Below, piece after piece: positions 51,741 to 60,413 of a stretch of 64,000 nucleotides of DNA. A program made the translations under genes and the position numbers. The first letter of the stretch is position 1. Every line of letters begins with the position of its first letter. Source of the stretch: Streptomyces brevispora (GTDB lineage Bacteria > Actinomycetota > Actinomycetes > Streptomycetales > Streptomycetaceae); contig NZ_VIWW01000001.1 in the NCBI RefSeq assembly GCF_007829885.1, forward strand, positions 744,001-808,000, given 5' to 3'. The notes under the pieces were generated by a model that worked only from the letters and a program-made list of their open reading frames with translations, did no database searches and had not been told where the DNA came from.

Positions 51741-52451
51741 CCTCTGTGACATCTCGTAGGCCTCGCGGATTTCCGCAGGGATACGCCCACGATCATTTAC
51801 GAGATAGCCGTTGGTGCGTGCCCAAAGGCGTATCGGTCCGCCCTCCGGACGGGGATCGAATTCACGGGGTCCAGCAGACTTGCCGGGGCCTCTCCAGTCT
51901 CCCGAGGAGACCCCTTCCAGCCGGTCCGCCGCCTCTTGGAAGAAAGCGAACAACGAGGCGTATACGCCCTCCTCGGGACCGTGGGCTTCAGCCCACGTCC
52001 CGATGGTTCCGTTGAGCGTGTCCAGAAACGTCCCGTAGAGACCGTCGCGCTCCGCGGCGATCGGCACCCACTCGCGACGCCAGAACGGATGGTCGAGGTC
52101 TGCGGACGGCCGCATCTCCTCCAAGCCCATCTGACTGAGGTAGACCCGCTGTATGTCCGTCAGACCAAGAAGGAGATGGCCGCCGGGGATGTCCACCTCG
52201 CACCCCAGCTCCACCAGGCACGAATGGCCATCAGGTTGCCCGTCGGCATCGATGTCGTTCGCCAGCAGCCACTGCCGCATCTCCCCCGGCAGCTTCAGAC
52301 CCATGCGCAGTTCGGCTTCGCCAATGGCCGCATCGCTCCCCGGGCCGCCGAGCGCAGCGAGAGCTTCAGGGTCGTTCCGTTCAAGCCACGCAGTTACCCG
52401 GCCCCACGCCTCTCGTACGTCTCCTGCCTCGTGCATCGGAGTTTCACTCAC
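51738..52451 (-). CDS. SMI1/KNR4-domain protein with a C-terminal Lsr2-like DNA-binding tail
   Basis: This 237-residue protein starts at GTG 52451 (VSETPMHEAGDVREAWGRVT) with GGAGGAG 8 bases upstream. Residues about 40-175 have the SMI1/KNR4 (SUKH) pattern: IGEAELRMGLKLPGEMRQWL, then GGHLLLGLTDIQ, HPFWRREWVPIAAERDGLY. SUKH proteins often serve as toxin immunity factors. Residues 207-232 (IRLWARTNGYLVNDRGRIPA, then EIREAY) match the C-terminal DNA-binding domain of Lsr2, including the RGR minor-groove hook at 221-223. This combination suggests DNA- or nucleoid-linked immunity or regulation; no toxin is adjacent. Confidence 0.8.
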   Translation of the reverse strand: MSETPMHEAGDVREAWGRVTAWLERNDPEALAALGGPGSDAAIGEAELRMGLKLPGEMRQWLLANDIDADGQPDGHSCLVELGCEVDIPGGHLLLGLTDIQRVYLSQMGLEEMRPSADLDHPFWRREWVPIAAERDGLYGTFLDTLNGTIGTWAEAHGPEEGVYASLFAFFQEAADRLEGVSSGDWRGPGKSAGPREFDPRPEGGPIRLWARTNGYLVNDRGRIPAEIREAYEMSQR

Positions 52452-52591
52452 GTGTGATCTCCTCCCCCGACAAAATGCGCAGACCAAGGCAAATCACTTT
52501 GCTCCACCAGTGTTGCCGTCACCTCATCCAGTGGCGCGTGGCAAGGACCCGCAGGACGGCAGGACCGCACGAGGGCGCGTTCACGGCCCTC

Positions 52592-53023
52592 TCAGTCGAT
52601 ACAGAACTCGTTGCCCTCGATGTCCTGCATCGGGATGCACGACTCGTTGTCGTCATCGGCGTACAGCGTTTGCACGTGTACCGCGCCGAGCGGGACCAGT
52701 CGTGCGCACTCTGCCTCAAGTGCGGCGAGGCGCTCTTCACCGACGAGTCCGGTGCCGACCCGCACGTCAAGATGCACCCGGTTCTTGGCAGCCTTCCCTT
52801 CGGGGACGCGCTGGAAGTACAGCCGCGGGCCCACACCTGAGGGATCACTGCAGGCGAACCATGCGTCCTGCTCCTCAGCCGGCAGCGAGCGCTTGTAATC
52901 GTCCCAAGTGGCGAACCCCTCCGGTGGCGGCGGTACGACGTACCCCAACACCTCGCACCAGAAACGAGCGAGGCGCTCAGGTTCTGCGCAGTCGAAGGTG
53001 ACTTGGAACTTCTTGATCGACAT
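52592..53023 (-). CDS. VOC superfamily (glyoxalase-like) protein
   Basis: This 143-residue protein starts MSIKKFQVTFDCAEPERLAR (ATG 53023, with a GTG three bases upstream). It has the VOC pattern FDCAEPERLARFWCEVLGYV at the start, LYFQRVPEGKAAKNRVHLDV in the middle (His ligand) and MQDIEGNEFCID at the end (Glu ligand). Such proteins are metal-dependent lyases, dioxygenases or resistance proteins; the substrate is unknown. Confidence 0.85.
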   Translation of the reverse strand: MSIKKFQVTFDCAEPERLARFWCEVLGYVVPPPPEGFATWDDYKRSLPAEEQDAWFACSDPSGVGPRLYFQRVPEGKAAKNRVHLDVRVGTGLVGEERLAALEAECARLVPLGAVHVQTLYADDDNESCIPMQDIEGNEFCID

Positions 53024-53460
53024 CACCGGGCCACCCTATTGGCGCGTGCTACTCAGCGAAACCCCCAGGGCGTCAGCGCCGCACAGATCGAGCGCCTTGA
53101 GTCAGAAGTACGAACTCATCGCGGAACTGCCTGTTTCGCAGTGGGAAAGCCACGGTCCGGAGCAGCTCACCCAAGAGGAGCACGACGAAGTCCGGGACGG
53201 CGCCCGGCGAGAGCATCACGGCCCGACTTCGCTGGCCCATCGGCCATCCGATCCGGTTCTGAAGAAATGCACGGAACTGAGACACGGGTACGTGGACAGG
53301 AGCTGAGACAGCTCAGAAACCCACTGGTCAGAGCTGTTCCCATGCCGCGAGCAGCGAGATCCTGCAACGCCGAATCTCGCCCGCATCACTCTCTGGCAAG
53401 GCGGCCGCACCCGGCCCCGCCCTGCTGAAACCAGTGCAAGACGGGGCATCTGTCGAGCGG
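53024..53460. other. 437-bp region without a recognisable gene
   Basis: Short open frames occur on both strands but none has the third-position GC bias of neighbouring genes, and base composition is lower in GC than elsewhere. It is probably decayed or horizontally acquired DNA in the accessory zone. Confidence 0.4.
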
Positions 53461-53670
53461 TCAGACGGTGCCGAACTCTCCGAGCTTGACGCCCGCCACG
53501 AAGGAAGCAAACGAACCGGCGGCGACGTTCAGGACCGGGCCGACCGGGTTCTTGGAGTCACGGACGGGGACCACTCCACGCGGGGCGACGAGGTTGGTGG
53601 CAACCTCAACGCACTGGCCACCGTTCTCGCTGAATGAGGACTTGAACCAACGGGGGGATTCGTTCGTCAC
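53461..53670 (-). CDS. DUF397 domain protein
   Basis: This 69-residue protein reads RWFKSSFSENGGQCVEVATN, then VPVRDSKNPVGPVLNVAAGS and FVAGVKLG, the complete DUF397 pattern (W.kSS.S...CVEVA, vRDSK.p). The GTG start overlaps the upstream XRE-type fragment stop (GTGA). In Streptomyces DUF397 proteins work as small partners of XRE/DUF5753 regulators (BldB/WhiJ-like signalling); here the regulator is truncated, so it may be non-functional. Confidence 0.85.
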   Translation of the reverse strand: MTNESPRWFKSSFSENGGQCVEVATNLVAPRGVVPVRDSKNPVGPVLNVAAGSFASFVAGVKLGEFGTV

Positions 53671-53936
53671 GGGTTGCCCTTTCGTAACTGGCTAATCATG
53701 GCCACGGACGCCGCCCGGGGCAGCGCTTCAGCCTGCAGTTGATGGTGGTCCGTCAATAGGGGCAGTACCGATACGCTGTCTCGCTCAAGGTGTCCCCGAT
53801 TGGCGGACTCCGCGTACGACATGAGCGAGCGGTCAGGCATCGTGAGCACAGTCACCGGCAGCGTCATCGGGCGACGAACGCCCATGTCGAACGGAGCGAC
53901 TTGAAGCACAGTGTTCGGCAGCTCCGAAAACTCCAC
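53667..53936 (-). pseudogene. truncated XRE/DUF5753 regulator (C-terminal part)
   Basis: These 89 codons read TVLQVAPFDMGVRRPMTLPV, then SLMSYAESANRGHLERDSVS, matching the C-terminal DUF5753 domain of WhiJ-like helix-turn-helix regulators. The N-terminal helix-turn-helix and most of DUF5753 are missing; upstream DNA in frame does not resemble them. It overlaps the DUF397 partner gene by 4 bases, the usual arrangement of an intact pair. Confidence 0.7.
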
Positions 53937-54016
53937 AGCGTCCGCCCCGCCACCCGCGATGAGCGGCTCAGCGCCCGTACCGCGTACGAGAACGCCCGGA
54001 GCCGGGGGGAAGTGAC

Positions 54017-54136
54017 ATGACCCCCGACAGCAACGCCGAGTGTCGGGACTGCCAGGAACTCGATCTGGCCGAAGCCGTGGCCCGGAGCGAGAGAGACGAG
54101 AGCAGGGCGACCGACTGCCGCGTGTTGCGTAAGCGG
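54017..54136 (+). pseudogene. 5' fragment of a small Cys-containing Streptomyces protein gene
   Basis: ATG 54017 begins MTPDSNAECRDCQELDLAEA, continuing VARSERDESRATDCRVLRKR then H. This resembles small proteins usually encoded beside XRE/DUF397 genes. After about codon 41 the sequence changes to a reversed fragment of an unrelated gene, so the frame that continues is probably not real. Confidence 0.5.
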
Positions 54137-54460
54137 CACCAGGCCGCCGCCGGAGCCGCTCACCGTCGTCGTGAAGACGGTGTTGCGGTCGGACTTGTAC
54201 TTGCCGTCCTTGTTGTTGCCCAGCGAACCCGTCCAGTAGACCGTGTTCCCGACCCGGGCCGCGGCCTCGATGTCGATCTCCTTGGACACGCCGAGCTTCG
54301 AGGAGAGGTCCCAGGTCCGGACAGGTGCGCCGGACGACGAACGGTCGTACAGGCGCGGGACGTTGGACTCGTCGTCGGCGACCACCGCGTAGCCTCCGCC
54401 GACGTCGACGGCGGCCGAGCTGTCCGAGGAGCCGGTTTCTCGTGCCAACGACAGGCGGCT
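54131..54460 (-). pseudogene. internal fragment of a DUF3616-like secreted protein gene
   Basis: One frame on the minus strand reads SSDSSAAVDVGGGYAVVADD, ESNVPRLYDRSSSGAPVRTW, DIEAAARVGNTVYWTGSLGN, NKDGKYKSDRNTVFTTTVSG. The pattern of a D/N-rich beta-propeller-like repeat matches DUF3616-type proteins. Neither the start nor the end of such a gene is present, and its right end merges into the SUF operon terminator region. It is a gene fragment. Confidence 0.6.
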
Positions 54461-54488
54461 GTCGGGGATACGGCGGACGAACAACGCG

Positions 54489-54520
54489 GAACGGCCCCCG
54501 GCGCGAGCCGGGGGCCGTTC
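54489..54520 (-). terminator. strong terminator of the SUF operon
   Basis: GAACGGCCCCCGGC (54489-54502) and GCCGGGGGCCGTTC (54507-54520) form a perfect 14-bp stem with a GCGA tetraloop, 60 bases past the last SUF-operon stop (54580). Confidence 0.92.
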
Positions 54521-54579
54521 ACACGCACGCGTCACTCTCACGCACACGTCACACTCACGTACACCTCACCAGGTGTCGC

Positions 54580-54918
54580 TCAGACGTTGAAGCCCAGCGC
54601 GCGCAGCTGCTCGCGGCCGTCGTCCGTGATCTTGTCCGGGCCCCACGGCGGCATCCAGACCCAGTTGATCCGGAGCTCGTTGACGATGCCGTCGGTCGCG
54701 GACTTCGCCTGGTCCTCGATGACATCGGTCAGCGGGCAGGCCGCGGACGTCAGGGTCATGTCGAGGGTGGCGATGTTGGCATCGTCCACGTGGATGCCGT
54801 AGATCAGGCCCAGGTTGACGACGTCGATACCCAGCTCGGGGTCGACGACGTCGTACAGCGCCTCGCGGACCTCCTCCTCGGAGGCCGGCTTCGTGGTGAG
54901 AGTCTCGTTGTCGCTCAT
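54580..54918 (-). CDS. sufT: metal-sulfur cluster assembly factor (MIP18/DUF59, SufT-type)
   Basis: This 112-residue protein starts MSDNETLTTKPASEEEVREA and has the DUF59 pattern: VVDPELGIDVVNLGLIYGIH, TSAACPLTDVIEDQAK (reactive Cys) and NWVWMPPWGPDKITDDGREQ. It helps in Fe-S cluster insertion or carriage. ATG 54918 overlaps the SufU stop (ATGA). It is the last gene of the SUF operon, followed by a strong hairpin. Confidence 0.92.
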   Translation of the reverse strand: MSDNETLTTKPASEEEVREALYDVVDPELGIDVVNLGLIYGIHVDDANIATLDMTLTSAACPLTDVIEDQAKSATDGIVNELRINWVWMPPWGPDKITDDGREQLRALGFNV

Positions 54919-55370
54919 GCGGTCTTCCCTTCGGACAGCGCCTTCGCCGTCGCGTCCTTCCACGCCATCCAGCTCAGCAGCGCGCATTTGACCCGGGCCG
55001 GGTACTTGGAGACACCGGCGAACGCGACCGCGTCCTCCAGTACGTCCTCCATCGCATCGTCCGGCTCCAGCTGTCCCTTGGACTGCATCAGCTCCAGGAA
55101 CGCGGTCTGGATCTTCTGCGCCTCGCCCAGTTCCTTGCCGACCAGCAGCTCGTACAGCACGGAGGCGCTGGCCTGGCTGATGGAGCAGCCCTGGCCCTCG
55201 TAACTCACATCAGCGATGGTCTCGCCGTCGTACCGCACCCGCAACGTGATCTCGTCACCGCACGTCGGATTGACGTGATGCACCTCGGCGTCGCCGTCCC
55301 GCAGGCCGCGCCCTTGGGGGTGCTTGTAGTGGTCCAGGATCACTTCCTGGTACATGGAATCAAGCTTCAC
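54915..55370 (-). CDS. sufU: SufU zinc-dependent sulfurtransferase
   Basis: This 151-residue IscU-like protein accepts sulfur from SufS in Gram-positive bacteria. The conserved cysteines are Cys37 (NPTCGDEI), Cys62 (GQGCSISQAS) and Cys129 (RVKCALLSW), and the SufU-specific insertion between the second and third is present. GTG 55370 or ATG 55355 may start it. It follows sufS by 20 bases. Confidence 0.93.
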   Translation of the reverse strand: MKLDSMYQEVILDHYKHPQGRGLRDGDAEVHHVNPTCGDEITLRVRYDGETIADVSYEGQGCSISQASASVLYELLVGKELGEAQKIQTAFLELMQSKGQLEPDDAMEDVLEDAVAFAGVSKYPARVKCALLSWMAWKDATAKALSEGKTA

Positions 55371-55390
55371 CAGTCAACCCTCGCCGCTGT

Positions 55391-56659
55391 CTAACCGAAA
55401 AAGTTCCGGACGTGTTCCAGACCGTCCACCAGGGCGTCGACCTCGGCGGGCGTGGAGTACAGATAGAACGACGCTCGCGTCGTCGCAGGAATTCCGAACC
55501 GCAGGCAGACCGGCCGTGCGCAGTGGTGTCCGACCCGGACCGCGATGCCCAGCTCGTCGAGCACCTGACCCACATCGTGCGGATGGATGTCGCCGAGCGT
55601 GAAGGAGATCGTGGCCCCGCGGTCCTCGGCGGTGGCCGGCCCGATGATCCTGAGGTCCGGGACCTCCAGGAGGCGCTTCACCGCGTACTCGGTGATCGCC
55701 TGCTCGTGCCGGTGGATGTTCTCCATGCCGATCGCCGAGAGGTAGTCCACGGCCGCGCCGAGGCCTACGGCCTGGGCGATCGGGGGCGTACCGGCCTCGA
55801 ACTTGTGCGGCGCCGGGGCGTACGTCGACGAGTGCATCGACACGGTCTCGATCATCTCGCCGCCACCGAGGAACGGCGGCAGGTCCTCCAGGAGCTCCTG
55901 CCGTCCCCAGAGCACTCCGATGCCGGTCGGTCCGACCATCTTGTGGCCGGTGAAGGCCACGAAGTCGGCCTGCAGCGCCTGCACGTCGAGCACCATGTGC
56001 GGGGCTGCCTGCGAGGCGTCGATGCAGACCAGCGCGCCGACTTCCTGGGCGCGCCGGACGATCTGCTCGACCGGGTTTATCGTGCCCATGATGTTCGAGA
56101 CCAGCGTGAAGGAGACGATCTTCGTCTTCTCGGTGATGATCTCGTTGATGTCGGACAGGTCGAGCCGGCCGTCGTCGGTGATGCCGAACCACTTCAGCTT
56201 CGCGCCGGTGCGCTGCGAGAGCAGCTGCCACGGCACGATGTTGGAGTGGTGCTCCATCTCCGTGGTGACGATCTCGGTCTCGTGGTCGACCCGGTAGGGC
56301 TCATCCGCCCAGCCGAGCATGTTGGCCACGAGGTTGAGCGACTCCGAGGCGTTCTTGGTGAAGATCACCTCGTTGCGACTGGGCGCGTTGATGAACGCGG
56401 CGACCTTGTCACGGGCGCCCTCGTAGAGCGCCGTGGCCTCCTCCGCGATCGTGTACACACCGCGGTGCACATTCGCGTTGTGCCGCTCGTAGTACTCGTT
56501 GAGGGCATCAAGCACCTGGCGCGGCTTCTGCGAGGTCGCAGCGCTGTCCAGGTACACGATCTTCTTGCCGTCGTGGACCGTGCGGTCCAGGATCGGGAAG
56601 TCCTTGCGGATCGCCTCGGTGTCGAGGAGGCCGGAGAGCCCCTGTCGGGCGTCAGTCAC
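55391..56659 (-). CDS. sufS: cysteine desulfurase SufS
   Basis: This 422-residue PLP enzyme (EC 2.8.1.7) removes sulfur from cysteine for cluster assembly. Group II features are clear: ATSQKPRQVLDALNEYYERH, THMEHHSN-like TEMEHHSNIVPW, PLP Lys240 (FTGHKMVGPTG) and persulfide Cys380 (RVGHHCARPVCLRFG). The GTG start overlaps the sufC stop (GTGA). Confidence 0.95.
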   Translation of the reverse strand: MTDARQGLSGLLDTEAIRKDFPILDRTVHDGKKIVYLDSAATSQKPRQVLDALNEYYERHNANVHRGVYTIAEEATALYEGARDKVAAFINAPSRNEVIFTKNASESLNLVANMLGWADEPYRVDHETEIVTTEMEHHSNIVPWQLLSQRTGAKLKWFGITDDGRLDLSDINEIITEKTKIVSFTLVSNIMGTINPVEQIVRRAQEVGALVCIDASQAAPHMVLDVQALQADFVAFTGHKMVGPTGIGVLWGRQELLEDLPPFLGGGEMIETVSMHSSTYAPAPHKFEAGTPPIAQAVGLGAAVDYLSAIGMENIHRHEQAITEYAVKRLLEVPDLRIIGPATAEDRGATISFTLGDIHPHDVGQVLDELGIAVRVGHHCARPVCLRFGIPATTRASFYLYSTPAEVDALVDGLEHVRNFFG

Positions 56660-57420
56660 GCGGAAGCGCCACCCTTCGTGTAGGCCTCGTAGCCCTCGTT
56701 CTCCAGTGTGTCGGCGAGCTCGGCGCCACCGGAGGCGGCGATGCGGCCGTTGGCGAAGACATGCACGAAGTCGGGCTTGATGTACTTGAGGATGCGGGTG
56801 TAGTGCGTGATCAGCAGCGTGCCGACCTCGCCGGACTCACGTACCCGGTTGACGCCCTCGGAGACGGTCTTCAGCGCGTCGACGTCCAGACCGGAGTCCG
56901 TCTCGTCGAGGATCGCGATCTTCGGCTTGAGCAGCTCCAGCTGAAGGATCTCGTGACGCTTCTTCTCACCGCCGGAGAAGCCCTCGTTGACGTTGCGCTC
57001 GGCGAAGGCGGGGTCCATCTGGAGCTCGGCCATCGCCCCCTTGACCTCCTTCACCCAGGTACGCAGCTTGGGCGCCTCGCCGCGGACGGCGGTGGCGGAG
57101 GTACGCAGGAAGTTGGAGACCGAGACACCGGGGATCTCGACCGGGTACTGCATGGCGAGGAACAGACCGGCGCGGGCGCGCTCGTCGACGGTCATGTCCA
57201 GGACGTTCTCGCCGTCCAGGGTCACCGTGCCGCCGGTGATCGTGTACTTGGGGTGACCCGCGAGGGAGTACGCGAGGGTGGACTTGCCGGACCCGTTGGG
57301 GCCCATGATGGCGTGGGTCTCGCCCTGCTTCACGGTCAGGTTGACGCCCTTGAGGATCTCCTTCGTGGCGTTGTCGGCCTCGACGGTGACGTGCAGGTCG
57401 TGGATTTCAAGCGTTGCCAT
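56656..57420 (-). CDS. sufC: SufC Fe-S assembly ATPase
   Basis: This 254-residue ABC-type ATPase drives the SufBCD scaffold. The P-loop GPNGSGKST is at residues 40-48, the signature is NEGFSGGEKKRHEILQLELL, and Walker B is IAILDETDSGLDVDAL. It starts at ATG 57420 (MATLEIHDLHVTVEADNATK). It lies between the Rieske ferredoxin and sufS genes. Confidence 0.95.
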   Translation of the reverse strand: MATLEIHDLHVTVEADNATKEILKGVNLTVKQGETHAIMGPNGSGKSTLAYSLAGHPKYTITGGTVTLDGENVLDMTVDERARAGLFLAMQYPVEIPGVSVSNFLRTSATAVRGEAPKLRTWVKEVKGAMAELQMDPAFAERNVNEGFSGGEKKRHEILQLELLKPKIAILDETDSGLDVDALKTVSEGVNRVRESGEVGTLLITHYTRILKYIKPDFVHVFANGRIAASGGAELADTLENEGYEAYTKGGASA

Positions 57421-57427
57421 GGGTGAC

Positions 57428-57745
57428 TCAGGTCTCCTGTGTGACGGAGACGAGCACATCGTCCCCTTGGATCTTGACGGGGTATACGGGGACGGGGCGC
57501 GTCGCGGGAAGGCCGGAAGGCTTGCCGGTGCGCAGGTCGAAGCTCGATCCGTGCAGCCAGCACTCGATCATGCAGTCCTCGACCTCGCCCTCGGACAGCG
57601 AGACGTTCGCGTGCGAGCAGACGTCGTTGATCGCGAACACCTCGCCCTCGGTGCGGACGATCGACACCGGCGTGCCGTCGAGCTCCACCCGCTTGGGGGT
57701 GTCGTCCTCCAGCTCGCTCAGCGCACAGACCTTGACGAAGGCCAT
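57428..57745 (-). CDS. Rieske-type non-heme ferredoxin of the SUF operon
   Basis: This 105-residue protein starts MAFVKVCALSELEDDTPKRV and carries the Rieske [2Fe-2S] ligands Cys43/His45 (DVCSHANVSL) and Cys62/His65 (ECWLHGSSFD), spaced as in biphenyl-dioxygenase-type ferredoxins. Its ATG overlaps the SufD stop by one base (TGATG). A Rieske gene inside the SUF operon is typical of actinobacteria; it probably supplies electrons for cluster assembly. Confidence 0.93.
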   Translation of the reverse strand: MAFVKVCALSELEDDTPKRVELDGTPVSIVRTEGEVFAINDVCSHANVSLSEGEVEDCMIECWLHGSSFDLRTGKPSGLPATRPVPVYPVKIQGDDVLVSVTQET

Positions 57746-58926
57746 CAGACCGACGCCTTCAGCTCGGTCTCGATCTTGTCGAGGAGACGGGCTTCGACAT
57801 CCGGCAGGCCGATCTTCTGCACCAGTTCGGCGAAGAAGCCGCGCACGACGAGGCGGCGGGCCTCCTCGGCCGGGATACCGCGGGACTGCAGGTAGAACAG
57901 CTGCTCGTCGTCGAAGCGGCCGGTCGCGGAGGCGTGGCCGGCGCCGACGATCTCGCCGGTCTCGATCTCCAGGTTCGGCACCGAGTCGACCCGCGCACCG
58001 TCGGTGAGAACCAGGTTGCGGTTCATCTCGTAGGTGTCGGTGCCCTCGGCACGGGCCTGGATCAGGACGTCGCCGATCCACACGGCGTGTGCGCCGTCGC
58101 CCTGCAGCGCGCCCTTGTAGGCCACGTCGGACTTGCAGTGCGGGGCGTTGTGGTCGACCAGGAGGCGGTGCTCCTGGTGCTGGCCCTTGTCGGTGAAGTA
58201 CAGACCGAAGAGTTCGGCCTCGCCGCCGGGGCCCGCGTAGGCGACCCGCGGGTGGATCCGGACGAGGTCGCCGCCGAAGGTGACGACGATGGACTTGAAG
58301 GAGGCGTCCCGGCCGACCAGCGCGTTGTGCTGGCCCACGTGGACGGCGCTCTCGTCCCAGTCCTGGACGGAGACGACGGTCAGCTTCGCGCCGTCGCCCA
58401 GGACGTAGTCGACGTTGGCGGCGAGCACCGCGTCACCGGTGTGGTCGATGACGACGACGGCCTCGGCGAAGGCACCCAGCTCGATGACCTGGTGGCCGTA
58501 GGCCACCCCGCCCTCGCCGTGCACCGCGATCCGGATCGGCTCGGAGAGCACGGCCTCCTTGGCGACGGTGACGACGGAGGCCTGCTCGAAGGACGAGTAG
58601 GCCTGCGCGGCCACCCGGTCCACCGGCGTACCGGCCCTGCCCAGCCGGGCGTCGTCGCGGCCGACGGTCTCGACCGTGACGCCCGAGGGGGCCTCGACCG
58701 CGACCTTCACGCCGCCGCCGTTGGCGACGGCCGTGCCGTCGTGCAGCCCGCGCAGCCGCTCCAGCGGTGTGAACCGCCACTCCTCCTCGCGGCCGTGCGG
58801 GACCGGGAAGTCCGCGACGTCGAAGGACGGGGGCGCGCTCATGCGCGTGGCGACGGTCGACTCGGCGGCCACCGCGATGGACCCGGCGGTGGTGGAGCCC
58901 GCCGGAATATTCTGAGCCTCAGCCAT
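57745..58926 (-). CDS. sufD: SufD scaffold subunit
   Basis: This 393-residue protein forms the SufBC2D Fe-S scaffold with SufB and SufC. The N-terminal segment GREEEWRFTPLERLRGLHDG and the beta-helix core (VLGDGAKLTVVSVQDWDESA, LFGLYFTDKGQHQEHRLLVD, VGAGHASATGRFDDEQLFYL) match the family. It is 65 bases downstream of sufB and overlaps the Rieske gene by one base. Confidence 0.95.
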   Translation of the reverse strand: MAEAQNIPAGSTTAGSIAVAAESTVATRMSAPPSFDVADFPVPHGREEEWRFTPLERLRGLHDGTAVANGGGVKVAVEAPSGVTVETVGRDDARLGRAGTPVDRVAAQAYSSFEQASVVTVAKEAVLSEPIRIAVHGEGGVAYGHQVIELGAFAEAVVVIDHTGDAVLAANVDYVLGDGAKLTVVSVQDWDESAVHVGQHNALVGRDASFKSIVVTFGGDLVRIHPRVAYAGPGGEAELFGLYFTDKGQHQEHRLLVDHNAPHCKSDVAYKGALQGDGAHAVWIGDVLIQARAEGTDTYEMNRNLVLTDGARVDSVPNLEIETGEIVGAGHASATGRFDDEQLFYLQSRGIPAEEARRLVVRGFFAELVQKIGLPDVEARLLDKIETELKASV

Positions 58927-58991
58927 GGCTGTCGTAGTGCTCGCTTTCTCAGTCAGACAGGTGTCAGGGGGATTCGGTCGTCGGCGTCGTA

Positions 58992-60413
58992 CTAGCCGAC
59001 CGAACCCTCCATCTGCAGCTCGATCAGCCGGTTGAGCTCAAGGGCGTACTCCATCGGGAGTTCCTTCGCGATCGGCTCGACGAAGCCGCGCACGATCATC
59101 GCCATTGCCTCGAACTCCGTCATACCGCGGCTCATCAGGTAGAAGAGCTGGTCCTCGGAGACCTTGGAGACGGTCGCCTCGTGCCCCATCGACACATCGT
59201 CCTCACGGACGTCCACGTAGGGGTAGGTGTCGGAGCGGGAGATCGTGTCGACCAGCAGCGCGTCACAGAGCACGTTGGACTTCGCGCCCGGCGCGCCCTC
59301 GCCGATCTCGATCAGACCGCGGTAGGAGGTGCGGCCGCCGCCTCGTGCCACCGACTTGGAGACGATGTTGGACGAGGTGTTCGGGGCCATGTGGACCATC
59401 TTGGCGCCGGCGTCCTGGTGCTGGCCCTCGCCCGCGAAGGCGATGGACAGGGTCTCGCCCTTGGCGTGCTCGCCCATCAGGTAGATGGCCGGGTACTTCA
59501 TGGTGACCTTGGAGCCGATGTTGCCGTCGACCCACTCCATGGTCGCGCCCTCGTAGGCGACGGCGCGCTTGGTGACCAGGTTGTAGACGTTGTTCGACCA
59601 GTTCTGGATCGTCGTGTAGCGGCAGCGGCCGCCCTTCTTCACGATGATCTCGACGACCGCGGAGTGCAGGGAGTCCGAGGAGTAGATCGGCGCGGTGCAG
59701 CCCTCGACGTAGTGGACGTAGGCGTCCTCGTCGACGATGATCAGCGTCCGCTCGAACTGGCCCATGTTCTCCGTGTTGATACGGAAGTAGGCCTGGAGCG
59801 GGATCTCCACGTGCACGCCCTTCGGCACGTAGATGAACGAGCCACCGGACCACACGGCCGTGTTCAGCGAAGCGAACTTGTTGTCGCCGACCGGGATGAC
59901 GGTGCCGAAGTACTCCTTGAAGAGCTCCGGGTGCTCCTTCAGCGCGGTGTCGGTGTCCATGAAGATGACACCCTGCGCCTCCAGCTCCTCGTTGATCTGG
60001 TGGTAGACGACCTCGGACTCGTACTGCGCGGCGACACCGGCGACGAGGCGCTGCTTCTCCGCCTCCGGGATACCGAGCTTGTCGTACGTGTTCTTGATGT
60101 CCTCGGGCAGGTCCTCCCAGGACTCCGCCTGCTTCTCCGTCGACCGCACGAAGTACTTGATGTTGTCGAAATCGATGCCCGACAGGTCCGAGCCCCAGTT
60201 CGGCATGGGCTTCTTGCCGAAGAGCTTGAGGCCCTTGAGCCGCAGCTTCAGCATCCACTCGGGCTCGTTCTTCTTGTCCGAGATGTCGCGGACGACAGCC
60301 TCGGAGAGGCCGCGCTTGGCCGCCGCGCCTGCCGCGTCGGAGTCGGCCCAGCCGAATTCGTACGTGCCCAGGCCATCGAGCTCAGGGTGGGCAGTCTCCG
60401 TAGGGAGCGTCAT
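58992..60413 (-). CDS. sufB: SufB scaffold subunit
   Basis: This 473-residue protein is the main Fe-S scaffold subunit. Typical motifs are [60 protein letters not shown] (Cys-containing) and [20 protein letters not shown]. Its ATG overlaps the stop of the upstream SufR-like gene (ATGA), so expression is coupled to the regulator. Confidence 0.96.
   Translation of the reverse strand: MTLPTETAHPELDGLGTYEFGWADSDAAGAAAKRGLSEAVVRDISDKKNEPEWMLKLRLKGLKLFGKKPMPNWGSDLSGIDFDNIKYFVRSTEKQAESWEDLPEDIKNTYDKLGIPEAEKQRLVAGVAAQYESEVVYHQINEELEAQGVIFMDTDTALKEHPELFKEYFGTVIPVGDNKFASLNTAVWSGGSFIYVPKGVHVEIPLQAYFRINTENMGQFERTLIIVDEDAYVHYVEGCTAPIYSSDSLHSAVVEIIVKKGGRCRYTTIQNWSNNVYNLVTKRAVAYEGATMEWVDGNIGSKVTMKYPAIYLMGEHAKGETLSIAFAGEGQHQDAGAKMVHMAPNTSSNIVSKSVARGGGRTSYRGLIEIGEGAPGAKSNVLCDALLVDTISRSDTYPYVDVREDDVSMGHEATVSKVSEDQLFYLMSRGMTEFEAMAMIVRGFVEPIAKELPMEYALELNRLIELQMEGSVG

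Noticed and set aside
53073..53285. A 70-residue minus-strand frame in the 53-kb gap
   Set aside because: No ribosome site, no family motif and unbiased third positions.
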